This document shows, in pieces, positions 1-7,895 of a stretch of DNA of 64,000 nt. The notes under the pieces were generated by a model. The model did not search any database. It saw only the letters and a program-made list of their open reading frames with translations, and was not told the DNA's origin. The stretch's first letter is position 1; every line of letters starts with the position of its first letter. This DNA comes from Kibdelosporangium aridum (lineage in GTDB: Bacteria; Actinomycetota; Actinomycetes; Mycobacteriales; Pseudonocardiaceae): the NCBI RefSeq assembly GCF_900176515.1, contig NZ_FWXV01000015.1, positions 83,375 through 147,374 on the forward strand. The letters are read 5' to 3'. Made by a program: the position numbers and the translations under genes.

Positions 1-1
1 C

Positions 2-820
2 CCGGTGATCGGCCCGGCTCGGGGCAACGCGCTGCACGTCATGTCGTTCAACCTGCGGTACGCCTCGGACAGCGAGCCGAACTCGTGGCCGGCTCGCCGT
101 CCGGTGATGGCCCAGTTGCTGCGCCGCGAACAGCCGACCGTGATCGGCACTCAGGAAGGCCTGTACGGGCAGCTGAAGGACATCGAGCGGGACCTGCCGC
201 AGCACTACGACTGGATCGGCGTCGGGCGGGCCGGTGGCAGCCGTGACGAGTTCATGGCGATCTACTACGACACCCGCAGGCTCGAACCGATGGAGTTCGA
301 CCACTACTGGCTGTCCGACACGCCGAACGTCGTCGGCTCGAAGTCATGGGGCAACAACGTGATCCGGATGGTCACCTGGGTCCGGTTCGCCGATTCGCGC
401 TCTGGCAGGCAGTTCGTCGTGGTCAACACGCACTTCGACCACGAGTCGGAGAACTCACGCCTGCGCAGCGCCGAATTGGTGCGAGACCGGATCAACGCGA
501 TCGCACCGGGCCTGCCGGTCGTGCTCACCGGCGACTTCAACGCCGCGGCGCAAAGCACGCCGACGTACGACATCCTGATGTCGGGTGCCGGATTGACCGA
601 CACGTGGCCCGCGGCGGCCGAACGCCGGACACCGCTGTACGCCACGTTCCACGGCTACCGCCCATTGGTGCCCAACGGTCCCCGGATCGACTGGATCCTC
701 ACCCGCGGCGGCATGACGATCCAGGCCGCGGCCATCAACACCTACGCCAGCAACAACCAGTTCCCGTCCGACCATCTTCCTGTGCAGGCGTTGGTAACCC
801 TCAGTCCAACACAGCCGTAG
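2..820 (+). CDS. Endonuclease/exonuclease/phosphatase (EEP) family protein, 5' end cut off
   Basis: The reading frame is open to the left edge. A GTG lies at position 5, but the protein probably begins upstream, perhaps with a signal peptide, because the fold starts at once with HVMSFNLRY. The metal and phosphate-binding landmarks of the EEP (DNase I-like) fold are all present: the N in SFNLR, the E in GTQEG, NTHFDH, GDFNA and the terminal SDHLP. These enzymes hydrolyse phosphodiesters of nucleic acids or phosphomonoesters of lipids and sugars, and the substrate cannot be told here. The 3' end overlaps the convergent RidA gene by 20 bp. Family assignment is secure; the function is only a class. 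Confidence 0.85.
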   Translation, partial: PVIGPARGNALHVMSFNLRYASDSEPNSWPARRPVMAQLLRREQPTVIGTQEGLYGQLKDIERDLPQHYDWIGVGRAGGSRDEFMAIYYDTRRLEPMEFDHYWLSDTPNVVGSKSWGNNVIRMVTWVRFADSRSGRQFVVVNTHFDHESENSRLRSAELVRDRINAIAPGLPVVLTGDFNAAAQSTPTYDILMSGAGLTDTWPAAAERRTPLYATFHGYRPLVPNGPRIDWILTRGGMTIQAAAINTYASNNQFPSDHLPVQALVTLSPTQP

Positions 821-1208
821 CCTCGACTTCGACCAACAGATCCGGTTCGCCCAACGCCGACACACCGATCAACGTGATCGGCTTGACCGGATCCACCCCG
901 AGCTTTTCCGCGGCGCGGGCAACCCCTTCGCCGAGCAACGGAAACTTCTCCGGGCTCCAGTCGACGACATAGACAGTCAGCTTCGCCACGTCGTCGAACG
1001 AACCGCCGATCTCGGACATCGCCCGGCCGATGTTCAGATAGGCCTGTTCGACCTGCGCGGCCAGGTCGCCCTCGCCAACGGGGTTGCCCTCGGCGTCCCG
1101 GGCGACCTGGCCTGCCATGAACACCATCCTCGATCCCCGCGCGATCGAAAGCTGCCGGTAGACATCGGGTTTCGGCAGGCAGTCCGGGTTGACCAGCTCG
1201 ACGGCCAT
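801..1208 (-). CDS. RidA/YjgF family protein (single domain)
   Basis: This 135-residue protein has the normal length of the RidA/YjgF/UK114 family, which deaminates reactive enamine/imine intermediates or catalyses related hydrolyses as trimers. Family features are the SRMVFMAGQVARD strand-turn, the LNIGRAMSEIGGSFDDVAKLT helix and the C-terminal LLVEVEATAVLD strand. The start is an ATG with a strong GAGGAGG ribosome site six bases upstream. It is divergent from a TetR regulator; the 44-bp gap holds an inverted repeat, so the regulator probably controls it. It is one of three RidA loci in this window. The substrate is unknown. Confidence 0.9.
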   Translation of the reverse strand: MAVELVNPDCLPKPDVYRQLSIARGSRMVFMAGQVARDAEGNPVGEGDLAAQVEQAYLNIGRAMSEIGGSFDDVAKLTVYVVDWSPEKFPLLGEGVARAAEKLGVDPVKPITLIGVSALGEPDLLVEVEATAVLD

Positions 1209-1236
1209 GTTTCCTCCTCAGCTCGCTGCCCTGACT

Positions 1237-1254
1237 ATAGCATTGCTATGCTAT
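1237..1254. promoter_or_regulatory. Inverted-repeat operator between ridA-like gene and tetR
   Basis: The sequence ATAGCA-T-TGCTAT is a perfect 6+6 inverted repeat (1237-1249), followed by another GCTAT that overlaps the ATG of the TetR gene at 1253. This is AT-rich against its surroundings. The position, overlapping the regulator's own start and 30 bp before the RidA start, fits a TetR autoregulatory operator. This is inferred from symmetry and place, not from a known motif. Confidence 0.55.
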
Positions 1255-1873
1255 GGATATGGTCAGGACCAAGGATCCGGCGGTCCGGTCCCTGCTGATC
1301 GCACGGGCCGCTCACATGCTTCGCGTGCGCGAGCCCGTCACGCTGCGGTCCCTTGTCGACGGAACCGGTGTGTCCACAATGGCCGTGTACACGTATTTCG
1401 GCAGCATGGACGGATTGTGGCGAGCGGTTCGCCAAGAAGGTTTTCGCAGGCTGGCCACCCGTCTGGAGACAGTCGGCAAGACGCGCGACCCGGTCCGTGA
1501 CCTCGCCGCGCTGGGAGCTTCGTACATTTCCCACGCGTTGGCCGAACCCGACCTCTACCGGGTCATGTTCGACGCCGGGTTCGAACTCGAGGATCCCGAG
1601 CAGGCCGACCAGACCTTGCACCACCTGGTCGAGACCGTGGAGCGAGCGCAGTCCGGCGGGCGGTTGCACGCCGAGGCCGACCCGTTGACGCTGGCGACGC
1701 AAAGCTGGGCCATCGGACACGGCCTGGCTTCCCTGGTCACGGGAGGTCCGCTCCCCCACGACGCGCTCGCCAACGGCGTGCCGATGCTGACAGCGCTCTA
1801 CGTCAGCAACGGGGACGATCCTGTCCGATGTCGACGGTCAGTCGCCCGTGGCTGGCGGGACATGGCCGCCTAG
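1253..1873 (+). CDS. TetR/AcrR family transcriptional regulator
   Basis: This 206-residue protein has an N-terminal TetR-type helix-turn-helix (residues about 20-50: VTLRSLVDGTGVSTMAVYTYF, then GSMDGLWRAV). The C-terminal ligand domain is of the TetR_C/WHG kind (LAEPDLYRVMF). It lies divergent to the RidA gene, with an inverted repeat covering its start. ATG codons exist at 1253 and 1259; no good ribosome site precedes either, so the transcript may be nearly leaderless. The 3' end runs 36 bp into the convergent cupin gene. The effector is unknown. Confidence 0.88.
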   Translation: MDMVRTKDPAVRSLLIARAAHMLRVREPVTLRSLVDGTGVSTMAVYTYFGSMDGLWRAVRQEGFRRLATRLETVGKTRDPVRDLAALGASYISHALAEPDLYRVMFDAGFELEDPEQADQTLHHLVETVERAQSGGRLHAEADPLTLATQSWAIGHGLASLVTGGPLPHDALANGVPMLTALYVSNGDDPVRCRRSVARGWRDMAA

Positions 1874-2206
1874 GTACTTCAATTCGATCAGCCTGCAGTG
1901 GTACGGGGTCGTGCCGCGGTTGGTGAGCATGTGCACCTCGCCGGGCTCGCGGTAGACAACACCGCCGAGTGGCTCGTGCACCAGCCTTGGCTCGCCACCG
2001 TCAAAGGGATCGATCCGGTTGTCGGCAGGCCCGAGGGAGATCACCACGTACGGGTTGAGGTGCTGGTGCCACGGCTGCTGCTCGCCCGGCTCGAGCACGA
2101 TCTCCCACACCCGGACGTGTTCGTTCTCGAACACGATCGTCTGGCCGACCGGGGCGAGGGTCACCTGCGAGCCGTCGGACGCGGTGACGACGGTTCCTTC
2201 GGACAT
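1838..2206 (-). CDS. Small cupin-domain protein
   Basis: This is a single-domain cupin of 122 residues. Motif 1 can be read in PGEQQPWHQHLNPYV (metal-binding His pair) and motif 2 in EPGEVHMLTNRGTTP. Such proteins are metal-binding beta-barrels acting as small dioxygenases, isomerases or ligand sensors; nothing here discriminates. I chose the ATG at 2206 because GGAAGGAG precedes it; the frame stays open 34 codons further upstream without cupin sequence. It is convergent with and overlaps the TetR gene. Confidence 0.85.
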   Translation of the reverse strand: MSEGTVVTASDGSQVTLAPVGQTIVFENEHVRVWEIVLEPGEQQPWHQHLNPYVVISLGPADNRIDPFDGGEPRLVHEPLGGVVYREPGEVHMLTNRGTTPYHCRLIELKYLGGHVPPATGD

Positions 2207-2360
2207 GGGTCTCCTTCCAGCGGGGAACTGGCCTGCCGACAGCGCCTTCGTACAGTTCCGCAGCGACGTCGTGATCCGCCTGCGGATCGAACGCCGCCAG
2301 TGGATCATTCCGGCGCACGATCGCCAGACCGGCGACCACAGTCTTGCCGAAAAGAATCAC

Positions 2361-2386
2361 CGCTTCCAGGCCGGTCCCTGGAAGCG
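2361..2386 (-). terminator. Rho-independent terminator after SnoaL-like pseudogene
   Basis: A perfect 10-bp stem (CGCTTCCAGG / CCTGGAAGCG) with a 6-nt loop is followed on the minus strand by TGATTCTTTTC. It sits 8 bp beyond the stop of the SnoaL-like remnant. Confidence 0.7.
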
Positions 2387-2393
2387 GTGCTCG

Positions 2394-2882
2394 TCAGACG
2401 AGGCCGATCTGCTGGTAGAACGTCTGGTTGTCCCAGAACAGGAACTCTTCGTCCATCGTTCCGCGCCTGTTCCAGATGCCTACCGTGGCCATGTTGATCG
2501 CGTACTTCCTGCCGGTCGGCTGGATGAAGCCGCCTTTCCCGTCGGGCATCGGCCGGGTGAAGGTGCCCTGCATGACGCCGGTGACCGCGGTGAGCTCGTT
2601 CGTGGCCAGTCACAGCGGATGCGAGAGGATCCGGGTGTCCGGAGCCCATACGAACAGCGCAGCCAGATCCTCGATGTGCTTGTCGATGCCGTCCGTGTAG
2701 TGCCCGTCCGGCCAGTGCACACGCACGTGCTGAGCGTGGCTCTCGCCGAGGCGGTCCCACTTCGCGTGCGTAAAGACGTCGAAATCCAGTTCGTCGAACG
2801 TCTTCAGGTGCGCGCGCTCTTCCCGGCTCAGGTTCTTGGGCAACGGCGGGTTCGGCACCGGGGTTGTCGCCGGATCAGGCAT
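2394..2882 (-). pseudogene. SnoaL-like / NTF2-fold protein broken by an in-frame stop
   Basis: Reading from 2882 gives about 90 residues of an ester-cyclase-like NTF2-fold protein (KWDRLGESHAQHVRVHWPDG, DLAALFVWAPDTRILSHPL). A TGA then occurs at 2612-2610, and the same frame continues with matching sequence (ATNELTAVTGVMQGTFTRP, TVGIWNRRGTMDEEFLFWDN, FYQQIGLV) to a second TGA at 2394. The break is thus one nonsense codon, probably CGA to TGA, with no frameshift. Restored length would be about 162 residues, normal for SnoaL-like proteins. A true start upstream of 2882 is possible. The terminator downstream is intact, suggesting recent decay. Confidence 0.75.
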
Positions 2883-2929
2883 CGGGTTCCACCGGTGCTC
2901 CGATGTCGCCTCGGCGATGCTGGTCCCGC

Positions 2930-3332
2930 TTGCCACAGCTGTACCTCCTGCACTGGCGCGACGAGGAGTTCGTGCTGATCGGCAAGCGCGGCGAAGCTCC
3001 GTATGATCCGACGGACAACGCCCGGCGGTTCGTCGGTTATTCGGAGTCCATGCCCATGGCGCGCCGCTACTTCCGCACGTGCTGGGGTATCGCCGCTCCT
3101 GCACCCGTGCTGACCGTGCCCGATATGCGGACCGTGGCGTCAGCCGTTCGCGCGGGAGCGGGCCTGGCAGTGGTCCCGATGTACATAGCACAGCAAGGGA
3201 TCGCCGACGGGAGCCCTCGAAGTGTTGCACACTCCGCCGAAGCCGGTGCTGAACTCGCTTCACCTGGCTACGCGCCGTGGACGGGAACACGAACCCCGGG
3301 TGCGCGCGGTGTTGAACCACCTCGTCACGTGA
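2930..3332 (+). pseudogene. LysR regulator, C-terminal remnant with frameshift
   Basis: The region encodes the second half of a LysR effector-binding domain (RDEEFVLIGKRGE, PDMRTVASAVRAGAGLAVVP, YIAQQGI). After about position 3205 the reading must shift frame to continue as ALEVLHTPPKPVLNSLHL, then RVRAVLNHLVT and a stop at 3330-3332. The DNA-binding half is missing upstream. It is divergent from the broken SnoaL-like gene, a usual place for a LysR regulator, so regulator and target appear to have decayed together. It overlaps the end of the sensor-kinase gene by 8 bp. Confidence 0.7.
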
Positions 3333-5553
3333 GCTGCCAAGTCGCCTGAATCCACCACCGGTCGCCGCTCTGCATTGCCGAGATGCTCACGCCGTCCGTG
3401 TCCGATGTGGACGTGTACGGCTCACACGCGGCCAGCACGCTGACTGTGACCGTCTCGTCTGTTCCCGTGACGGTCACGCGTGCTTTGCCTCGCGCGGTGG
3501 CCAATGCGGCGATGGTGGGTTCGGTCAGGCGCCTGCGGATCTGCGCGGGCAACGTCGGCCGCGTTCCGCGTTCGGCGAAGGAGACCGGGACACCAAGACG
3601 TTCGGCCGTCTCGATACACGCTCGCAATTCGTGCAGCAACGGGTCGCTCACCGTACTGCCCTCTGCGAACAGGCGGCGCATCCTCGCCGCCTCGACCGCG
3701 CAGGACCGCCGTACGGATTCCTCCGCCGGATCCAGCTCTCCAGAAGCCAAGCCCTGCAACAGCGGTACGGTCGTCTCCGCCAACCCCGCGTACCGCTGCT
3801 TGCGGTCCTCGTGCAGTTGCCGCGCGACGGCCTCGGCCGTGCGCAGCTGTTCCTCGTCGCGCGCGACCTTCGCTGAGCGAACGGCAAGTCCTCGCAACAC
3901 CGCCGCGATCATGGCGATCGCCAACTGATACGTCAGCACAGCCCAGGTCGCGTTCACCACACCCACGACGGACAACGCCGCCTGCCCGGCGACCACAGCC
4001 ACGCCGAACGTCATCAGGTACTGCGCGACAAGGACACTGGCGAAGACCACCACCCGGCTGTCCATCATCAGCAGCACTACCTGCCAACCGGCGTCACCTT
4101 CCGACCAGTGCGCGGGGCCTAGCAGGTACTCCGGTTTTACTGACACGGCACCGAGAATCGACAGGGCGAACACGAACGCCAACAGCACCCAGCGCGACCT
4201 GCCCAGCGGTTTGTCACGCCATGTCGCGACCGCCACCACAACGGTCACCGCGAGCAGACCAAGCCAGGTGACGTACTGTGGCCACATCGCGTGATAGGCG
4301 TCCTGGCTGGACAACAGCCTTGGCAAGTCGAGACCCAGCAGGATCGCCGTGCTCATCACGATGACGCCCCAGCGCAGACCGCGCTGGAAGGACGTGCCGA
4401 TCAGTCTCGCGTCGTCACCCGACGGTTCCTCACGCCGCAGCGGGCACGTCATCCGGACCGTGGTTCCGCTGCCAGGGCTGCTGATGATCTCGGCGTTGCC
4501 ACCGGCGCGTTTCGTCCGTTCCACCAAGGAACGGGTGACGCCATAACGATGATCCGGAACTTGATCGGGCGAGAATCCCTTGCCGTGGTCGGAAATCTCG
4601 ACCGTGACAGTGTTGTCGTCCTTGAGCACGTGGATCTCCGCACGATCGGTGTCCGCGTGCCGGACCACGTTGGTCAGTGCCTCGCGTACCCCACGACTGA
4701 ACAGGACCGCGTCCACCGCGGGTAATCGCACATCGGTGCCGCTCCAGGAGATCTGCAAGGTCGTGTGCGCGGCCACGTCCCGCAGGAGCTCCAGCAGGCC
4801 GGTCTCAGCGGTAGGTTCGACCTGCGATCCGCTGACCTCACGCAGATCGCGGGCCGCTTGTTCGGCAAGCCAGGACTCCCGCCCTTGCACCACCCCCGCG
4901 CCGACCATCAGCAAGGTCGCCGACGCGGTGTCATGCAACGCAGCCAAATACTCCCGTTCGTCGGCACGCCGCGCAGCCGAGACCGCCGCTTCACGACGCA
5001 ACGACTCTTCCCGCTCGACAACCCGATCCGCCGCCCGCGCACTGCGCCGCACAAAGCGATAGAGCGCCCATGACAACACGACCTCGACGACCGTCCACAC
5101 CACTACCGCTTCGCTGACCAGCCAACCACCCGGATCCGCCAGCCACGTCCCGGCGTAGTGCAGACCCACGAGCAGCACAGTGATCACGGCGAGAACCAGC
5201 CCACTGACCAACCAGGGATACGTGATCAAGGTGATCGCCATCGCGATCAACACCCATGTCCCGCCGGCCCGCGGATCAGACGTGACCGTCCAGAACTGGG
5301 TCAGCACGACCCCGGACAAGATGGCGACGTCCGCGGCCACCCACCAGTACCGCCGTGCGGCACGGGCCAAAATGTAGGCGTACCAAAGGTTCCAGACGTT
5401 GAGCCCGAGCACGACGGCCGTGGTGATCGCCTGGTTGGGCGCCGAGCCGAACAACAGCGACCACAGGCTGGACGTGCCGACCAGTACGAGCCGCAACCCC
5501 AAGGCGTAGCGCATTCCCCGCGGAAGCAGCTCACGCTCTGCCGAGCCCATCAC
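3325..5553 (-). CDS. Double-length NarL-type sensor histidine kinase, second half degenerate
   Basis: This 742-residue membrane protein contains two kinase-like halves. Half one has about five membrane segments (residues 15-170), a DHp helix with LHDTASATLLMVGAG, an HATPase N-box (REALTNVVRHAD) and G-box (SDHGKGFSPDQ). Half two repeats membrane segments (about 395-560) and a cytoplasmic part with a DHp-like stretch (DRKQRYAGLAETTVPLLQG) but no recognisable ATP-binding boxes, so it looks like a pseudokinase. Normal kinases of this family are 350-450 residues. No response regulator gene lies next to it. The stimulus is unknown. Confidence 0.82.
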   Translation of the reverse strand: MMGSAERELLPRGMRYALGLRLVLVGTSSLWSLLFGSAPNQAITTAVVLGLNVWNLWYAYILARAARRYWWVAADVAILSGVVLTQFWTVTSDPRAGGTWVLIAMAITLITYPWLVSGLVLAVITVLLVGLHYAGTWLADPGGWLVSEAVVVWTVVEVVLSWALYRFVRRSARAADRVVEREESLRREAAVSAARRADEREYLAALHDTASATLLMVGAGVVQGRESWLAEQAARDLREVSGSQVEPTAETGLLELLRDVAAHTTLQISWSGTDVRLPAVDAVLFSRGVREALTNVVRHADTDRAEIHVLKDDNTVTVEISDHGKGFSPDQVPDHRYGVTRSLVERTKRAGGNAEIISSPGSGTTVRMTCPLRREEPSGDDARLIGTSFQRGLRWGVIVMSTAILLGLDLPRLLSSQDAYHAMWPQYVTWLGLLAVTVVVAVATWRDKPLGRSRWVLLAFVFALSILGAVSVKPEYLLGPAHWSEGDAGWQVVLLMMDSRVVVFASVLVAQYLMTFGVAVVAGQAALSVVGVVNATWAVLTYQLAIAMIAAVLRGLAVRSAKVARDEEQLRTAEAVARQLHEDRKQRYAGLAETTVPLLQGLASGELDPAEESVRRSCAVEAARMRRLFAEGSTVSDPLLHELRACIETAERLGVPVSFAERGTRPTLPAQIRRRLTEPTIAALATARGKARVTVTGTDETVTVSVLAACEPYTSTSDTDGVSISAMQSGDRWWIQATWQLT

Positions 5554-5655
5554 ACGCAGATCCTATCGACAGACCTGGTTCACAGGGCGTTCAAGATCGC
5601 AGCTGATACTCGCCCGGCCGCGTGTCGGCGCGGCGCGTATGAGGAGAGGAACACG

Positions 5656-7137
5656 ATGACCGAGCAACGACGTCCCGGGCTTTCCCGGCGTCAACTGGTC
5701 AAATACGCCGGAGTCGGTGCGACGTTCGTCGCGTCGGGTGCGGCGGCCACGAGCGGTTCGGCTTGGGCTCAGGACGACGATGACCGCACCAGACATGGCG
5801 ATTCGCGTAACCGGTCGTGGCGCGCGGGCGACCACCACGTGCATTCGGAGTACAGCGGCGAGTTCGACACGTCGGTCACGCCACCGCGGTTCCACAAGGG
5901 CGCCGACGCGGTGTACCCCATTGTCACCAACGCCATCATGGCCAAGCACTTCGGCCTGACCTGGGCGATGTGCACCGACCACGGCGGCCCGACGCACTCC
6001 AAGGTCAACCTTGAGCTCGCCTACCCCGACCTGCTGCGGTCACGCCAGCTCGTCCCCGAGGTCCTGCAGTTCTGGGGCATGGAGTTCGACACGCCCAAAC
6101 TGGACCACCACACGCTGATGATCCCCCGGCACGACGACGAGGCGAAGCAGCTGTTCGAGCTGGAGAGCCGGTTCGCCAAGTTCGATGCGTTCCCCACGGA
6201 CCCGGCACGGGACACCGAGGCCAAGATGATCGAGTTCCTCAAGGCCGCCAAGGACATGCGCGACAAGCCGCTGGTGATCGCACACCACACGTCCCGCTCG
6301 GCGACCGGTCTCGGTGTTTACGGCCAGGACACGCCACGGGAGTTCCGTAACGGCAACAACATCGCGCCGGAGATCTACGTCGGCTTCGAAGGCGCTCCCG
6401 GCCACCAGGCGGCTCCGCTGAACGGCGGAGCGCGCGGCGGTTACGGCAACCACCCGACGTACGGCGGCTACGACCAGATGACCGCACGCGTCGGCGGCCT
6501 ATGGGACTCGTTGCTCGGCGAAGGCCGCAAGTGGTGGATCACCGCGACGTCGGACTCACACGTGCACTGGACCCGCGGTGGCGCCGACTTCTGGCCCGGC
6601 GAGTACAGCAAGACGTATGTGTTGGCGCGGCAGGACTACGGCGACATCATGGACGCGCTGCGCAACGGCCGGATCTTCGTCACCACCGGTGACCTGGTCA
6701 CGACACTCGACCTGACCGCCAAGGGCCGTGGCCGCGAAGCGATGGTCGGCGAGACACTGATGTTGAGCCGTCGCGACCGCAACGACGTGGAGATCGAGAT
6801 CAGGTTCCGTCCACTGCAAGGCAAGAACGGCAACGGCGAGCGCCCCGAGGTCCGCCGAGTCGACCTGATCGTCGGCAACGTCACCGGCGTCAACGCCAAC
6901 CTGGACGCCGACACCAACCCGACGACGAAGGTCGTCGCACGCTTCGGCCCACGGGACTGGCGTCGCCAAGGCTCGGAGTACGTCATCCGCCACACCCTGC
7001 GCAACGTCGAGCAGGACCTGTACGCCAGGGTGCGTGGCACGAACACCGACGAGCTGGAGCCGTTGGCGGACGGCAAGGAGAACCCGTGGACTGACCTCTG
7101 GTTCTACTCCAACCCGGTCTTCGTCCGGGTCAGCTGA
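5656..7137 (+). CDS. Tat-exported PHP-domain metal-dependent hydrolase
   Basis: The 493-residue protein begins with a twin-arginine signal (LSRRQLVKYAGVGATF, cleavage near SAWAQ). The PHP-type domain follows: GDHHVHSEYSGEF, CTDHGGPTHSKV, APEIYVGFEGAPGHQ and TATSDSHVHW give the His/Asp metal ligands. PHP proteins are phosphoesterases that use a tri-metal centre. The ATG at 5656 has a GAGGAGAGGA ribosome site; the frame is open far upstream, antisense to the kinase gene, but that part is not protein-like. A terminator follows the stop codon. Probably a cell-surface phosphoesterase; the substrate is unknown. Confidence 0.85.
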   Translation: MTEQRRPGLSRRQLVKYAGVGATFVASGAAATSGSAWAQDDDDRTRHGDSRNRSWRAGDHHVHSEYSGEFDTSVTPPRFHKGADAVYPIVTNAIMAKHFGLTWAMCTDHGGPTHSKVNLELAYPDLLRSRQLVPEVLQFWGMEFDTPKLDHHTLMIPRHDDEAKQLFELESRFAKFDAFPTDPARDTEAKMIEFLKAAKDMRDKPLVIAHHTSRSATGLGVYGQDTPREFRNGNNIAPEIYVGFEGAPGHQAAPLNGGARGGYGNHPTYGGYDQMTARVGGLWDSLLGEGRKWWITATSDSHVHWTRGGADFWPGEYSKTYVLARQDYGDIMDALRNGRIFVTTGDLVTTLDLTAKGRGREAMVGETLMLSRRDRNDVEIEIRFRPLQGKNGNGERPEVRRVDLIVGNVTGVNANLDADTNPTTKVVARFGPRDWRRQGSEYVIRHTLRNVEQDLYARVRGTNTDELEPLADGKENPWTDLWFYSNPVFVRVS

Positions 7138-7150
7138 CCCAAGAAGGTGA

Positions 7151-7181
7151 AGAGGCCCGTCCGGCTGTCGGACGGGCCTCT
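7151..7181 (+). terminator. Rho-independent terminator, probably bidirectional
   Basis: The 13-bp perfect stem AGAGGCCCGTCCG / CGGACGGGCCTCT with a 5-nt loop lies between two convergent genes, 13 bp after the PHP gene stop and 11 bp before the end of the TIGR03086-type gene. Confidence 0.85.
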
Positions 7182-7192
7182 TCAGGCGGAAC

Positions 7193-7780
7193 CTACGCCG
7201 CGACAGGCTCCCAGGCCGCGCGTCCCAAGAACGCCAGCATCCAGGTCTGGTCGTCGGCGTCCCCGGGAGCGGTGAGCTCAGGTCCGAAGAAACCCGGACG
7301 GCGCACCACGTTGCGGCGCCCCCAGTCGAACGCGATCGCCACCAGCGCCGGATCCAGCTGGACGCCCAGCCCGATCCCGTGGGCGATGTCCCACGTGTGC
7401 GTGACGGTGTCGGTGATCATCAGGGAGAGCAGTGCCGCCAACGACACCTCGCCGATCCCGGTGATGGTTGTCGTTCGTGCGAGCGCCTCCTCGGTCAACG
7501 TCGGCACCGAAGCCGCGCGCGCCGCCCGCCATGTCTCCACGGGGTCTTCTCCGGCCATCACACCTGGGTTCGGCGAGCCCGGGGCGCCTGCACGCTCCGT
7601 GTAATCCGCGCCAGTGGCCCAGGCTCGCAACTGGTGCTGGCCCCAGATGAGGTGGCCTGCCACATCCCGGACTGTCCACTCCGAACACGCCGAGGGCCCG
7701 TCCCACTGGTCCGGGCCGACCGCGCTCAACACCGAGTCGAGCTTGTCCTGTGCCTGCTGATACGACGTCATCGTGTCCAT
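7193..7780 (-). CDS. TIGR03086 family / DinB-like maleylpyruvate-isomerase-fold protein
   Basis: This protein of about 195 residues has the helical DinB/MDMPI N-terminal fold: SACSEWTVRDVAGHLIWGQHQLRAW near the start and SLMITDTVTHTWDIAHGIG later. The conserved His residues form the metal site seen in mycothiol-dependent enzymes of actinomycetes. Starts at 7789, 7780 or 7771 are possible; AAGGAAGGG lies ten bases before the ATG at 7780, which I prefer. A thiol (mycothiol) transferase activity is possible by family, but nothing nearby supports a specific reaction. Confidence 0.82.
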   Translation of the reverse strand: MDTMTSYQQAQDKLDSVLSAVGPDQWDGPSACSEWTVRDVAGHLIWGQHQLRAWATGADYTERAGAPGSPNPGVMAGEDPVETWRAARAASVPTLTEEALARTTTITGIGEVSLAALLSLMITDTVTHTWDIAHGIGLGVQLDPALVAIAFDWGRRNVVRRPGFFGPELTAPGDADDQTWMLAFLGRAAWEPVAA

Positions 7781-7850
7781 GGATTTCATCCCTTCCTTGA
7801 AGCGAACACATCCCAAGGACGAGCGATCCACCCGCGACTCGACACAAAAA

Positions 7851-7880
7851 GATGCCCAGGTCCGCAAAGACCTGGGCATC
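7851..7880 (-). terminator. Terminator of katG
   Basis: A perfect 12-bp stem (GATGCCCAGGTC / GACCTGGGCATC) with a 6-nt loop is followed by a five-T run on the minus strand and also a T run on the plus strand. It lies 15 bp past the katG stop. Confidence 0.9.
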
Positions 7881-7895
7881 CGGTTTTTCAGCAGA

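Noticed and set aside
2001..2360. Separate small gene starting MILFGKTVVAGLAIVRRND
   Set aside because: It overlaps most of the cupin gene in another frame, shows no family features, and its terminal part is a shadow.
5158..5655. In-frame upstream extension of the PHP-domain protein
   Set aside because: It lies antisense to the kinase gene, is low-complexity, and would bury the Tat signal; a good ribosome site precedes 5656.
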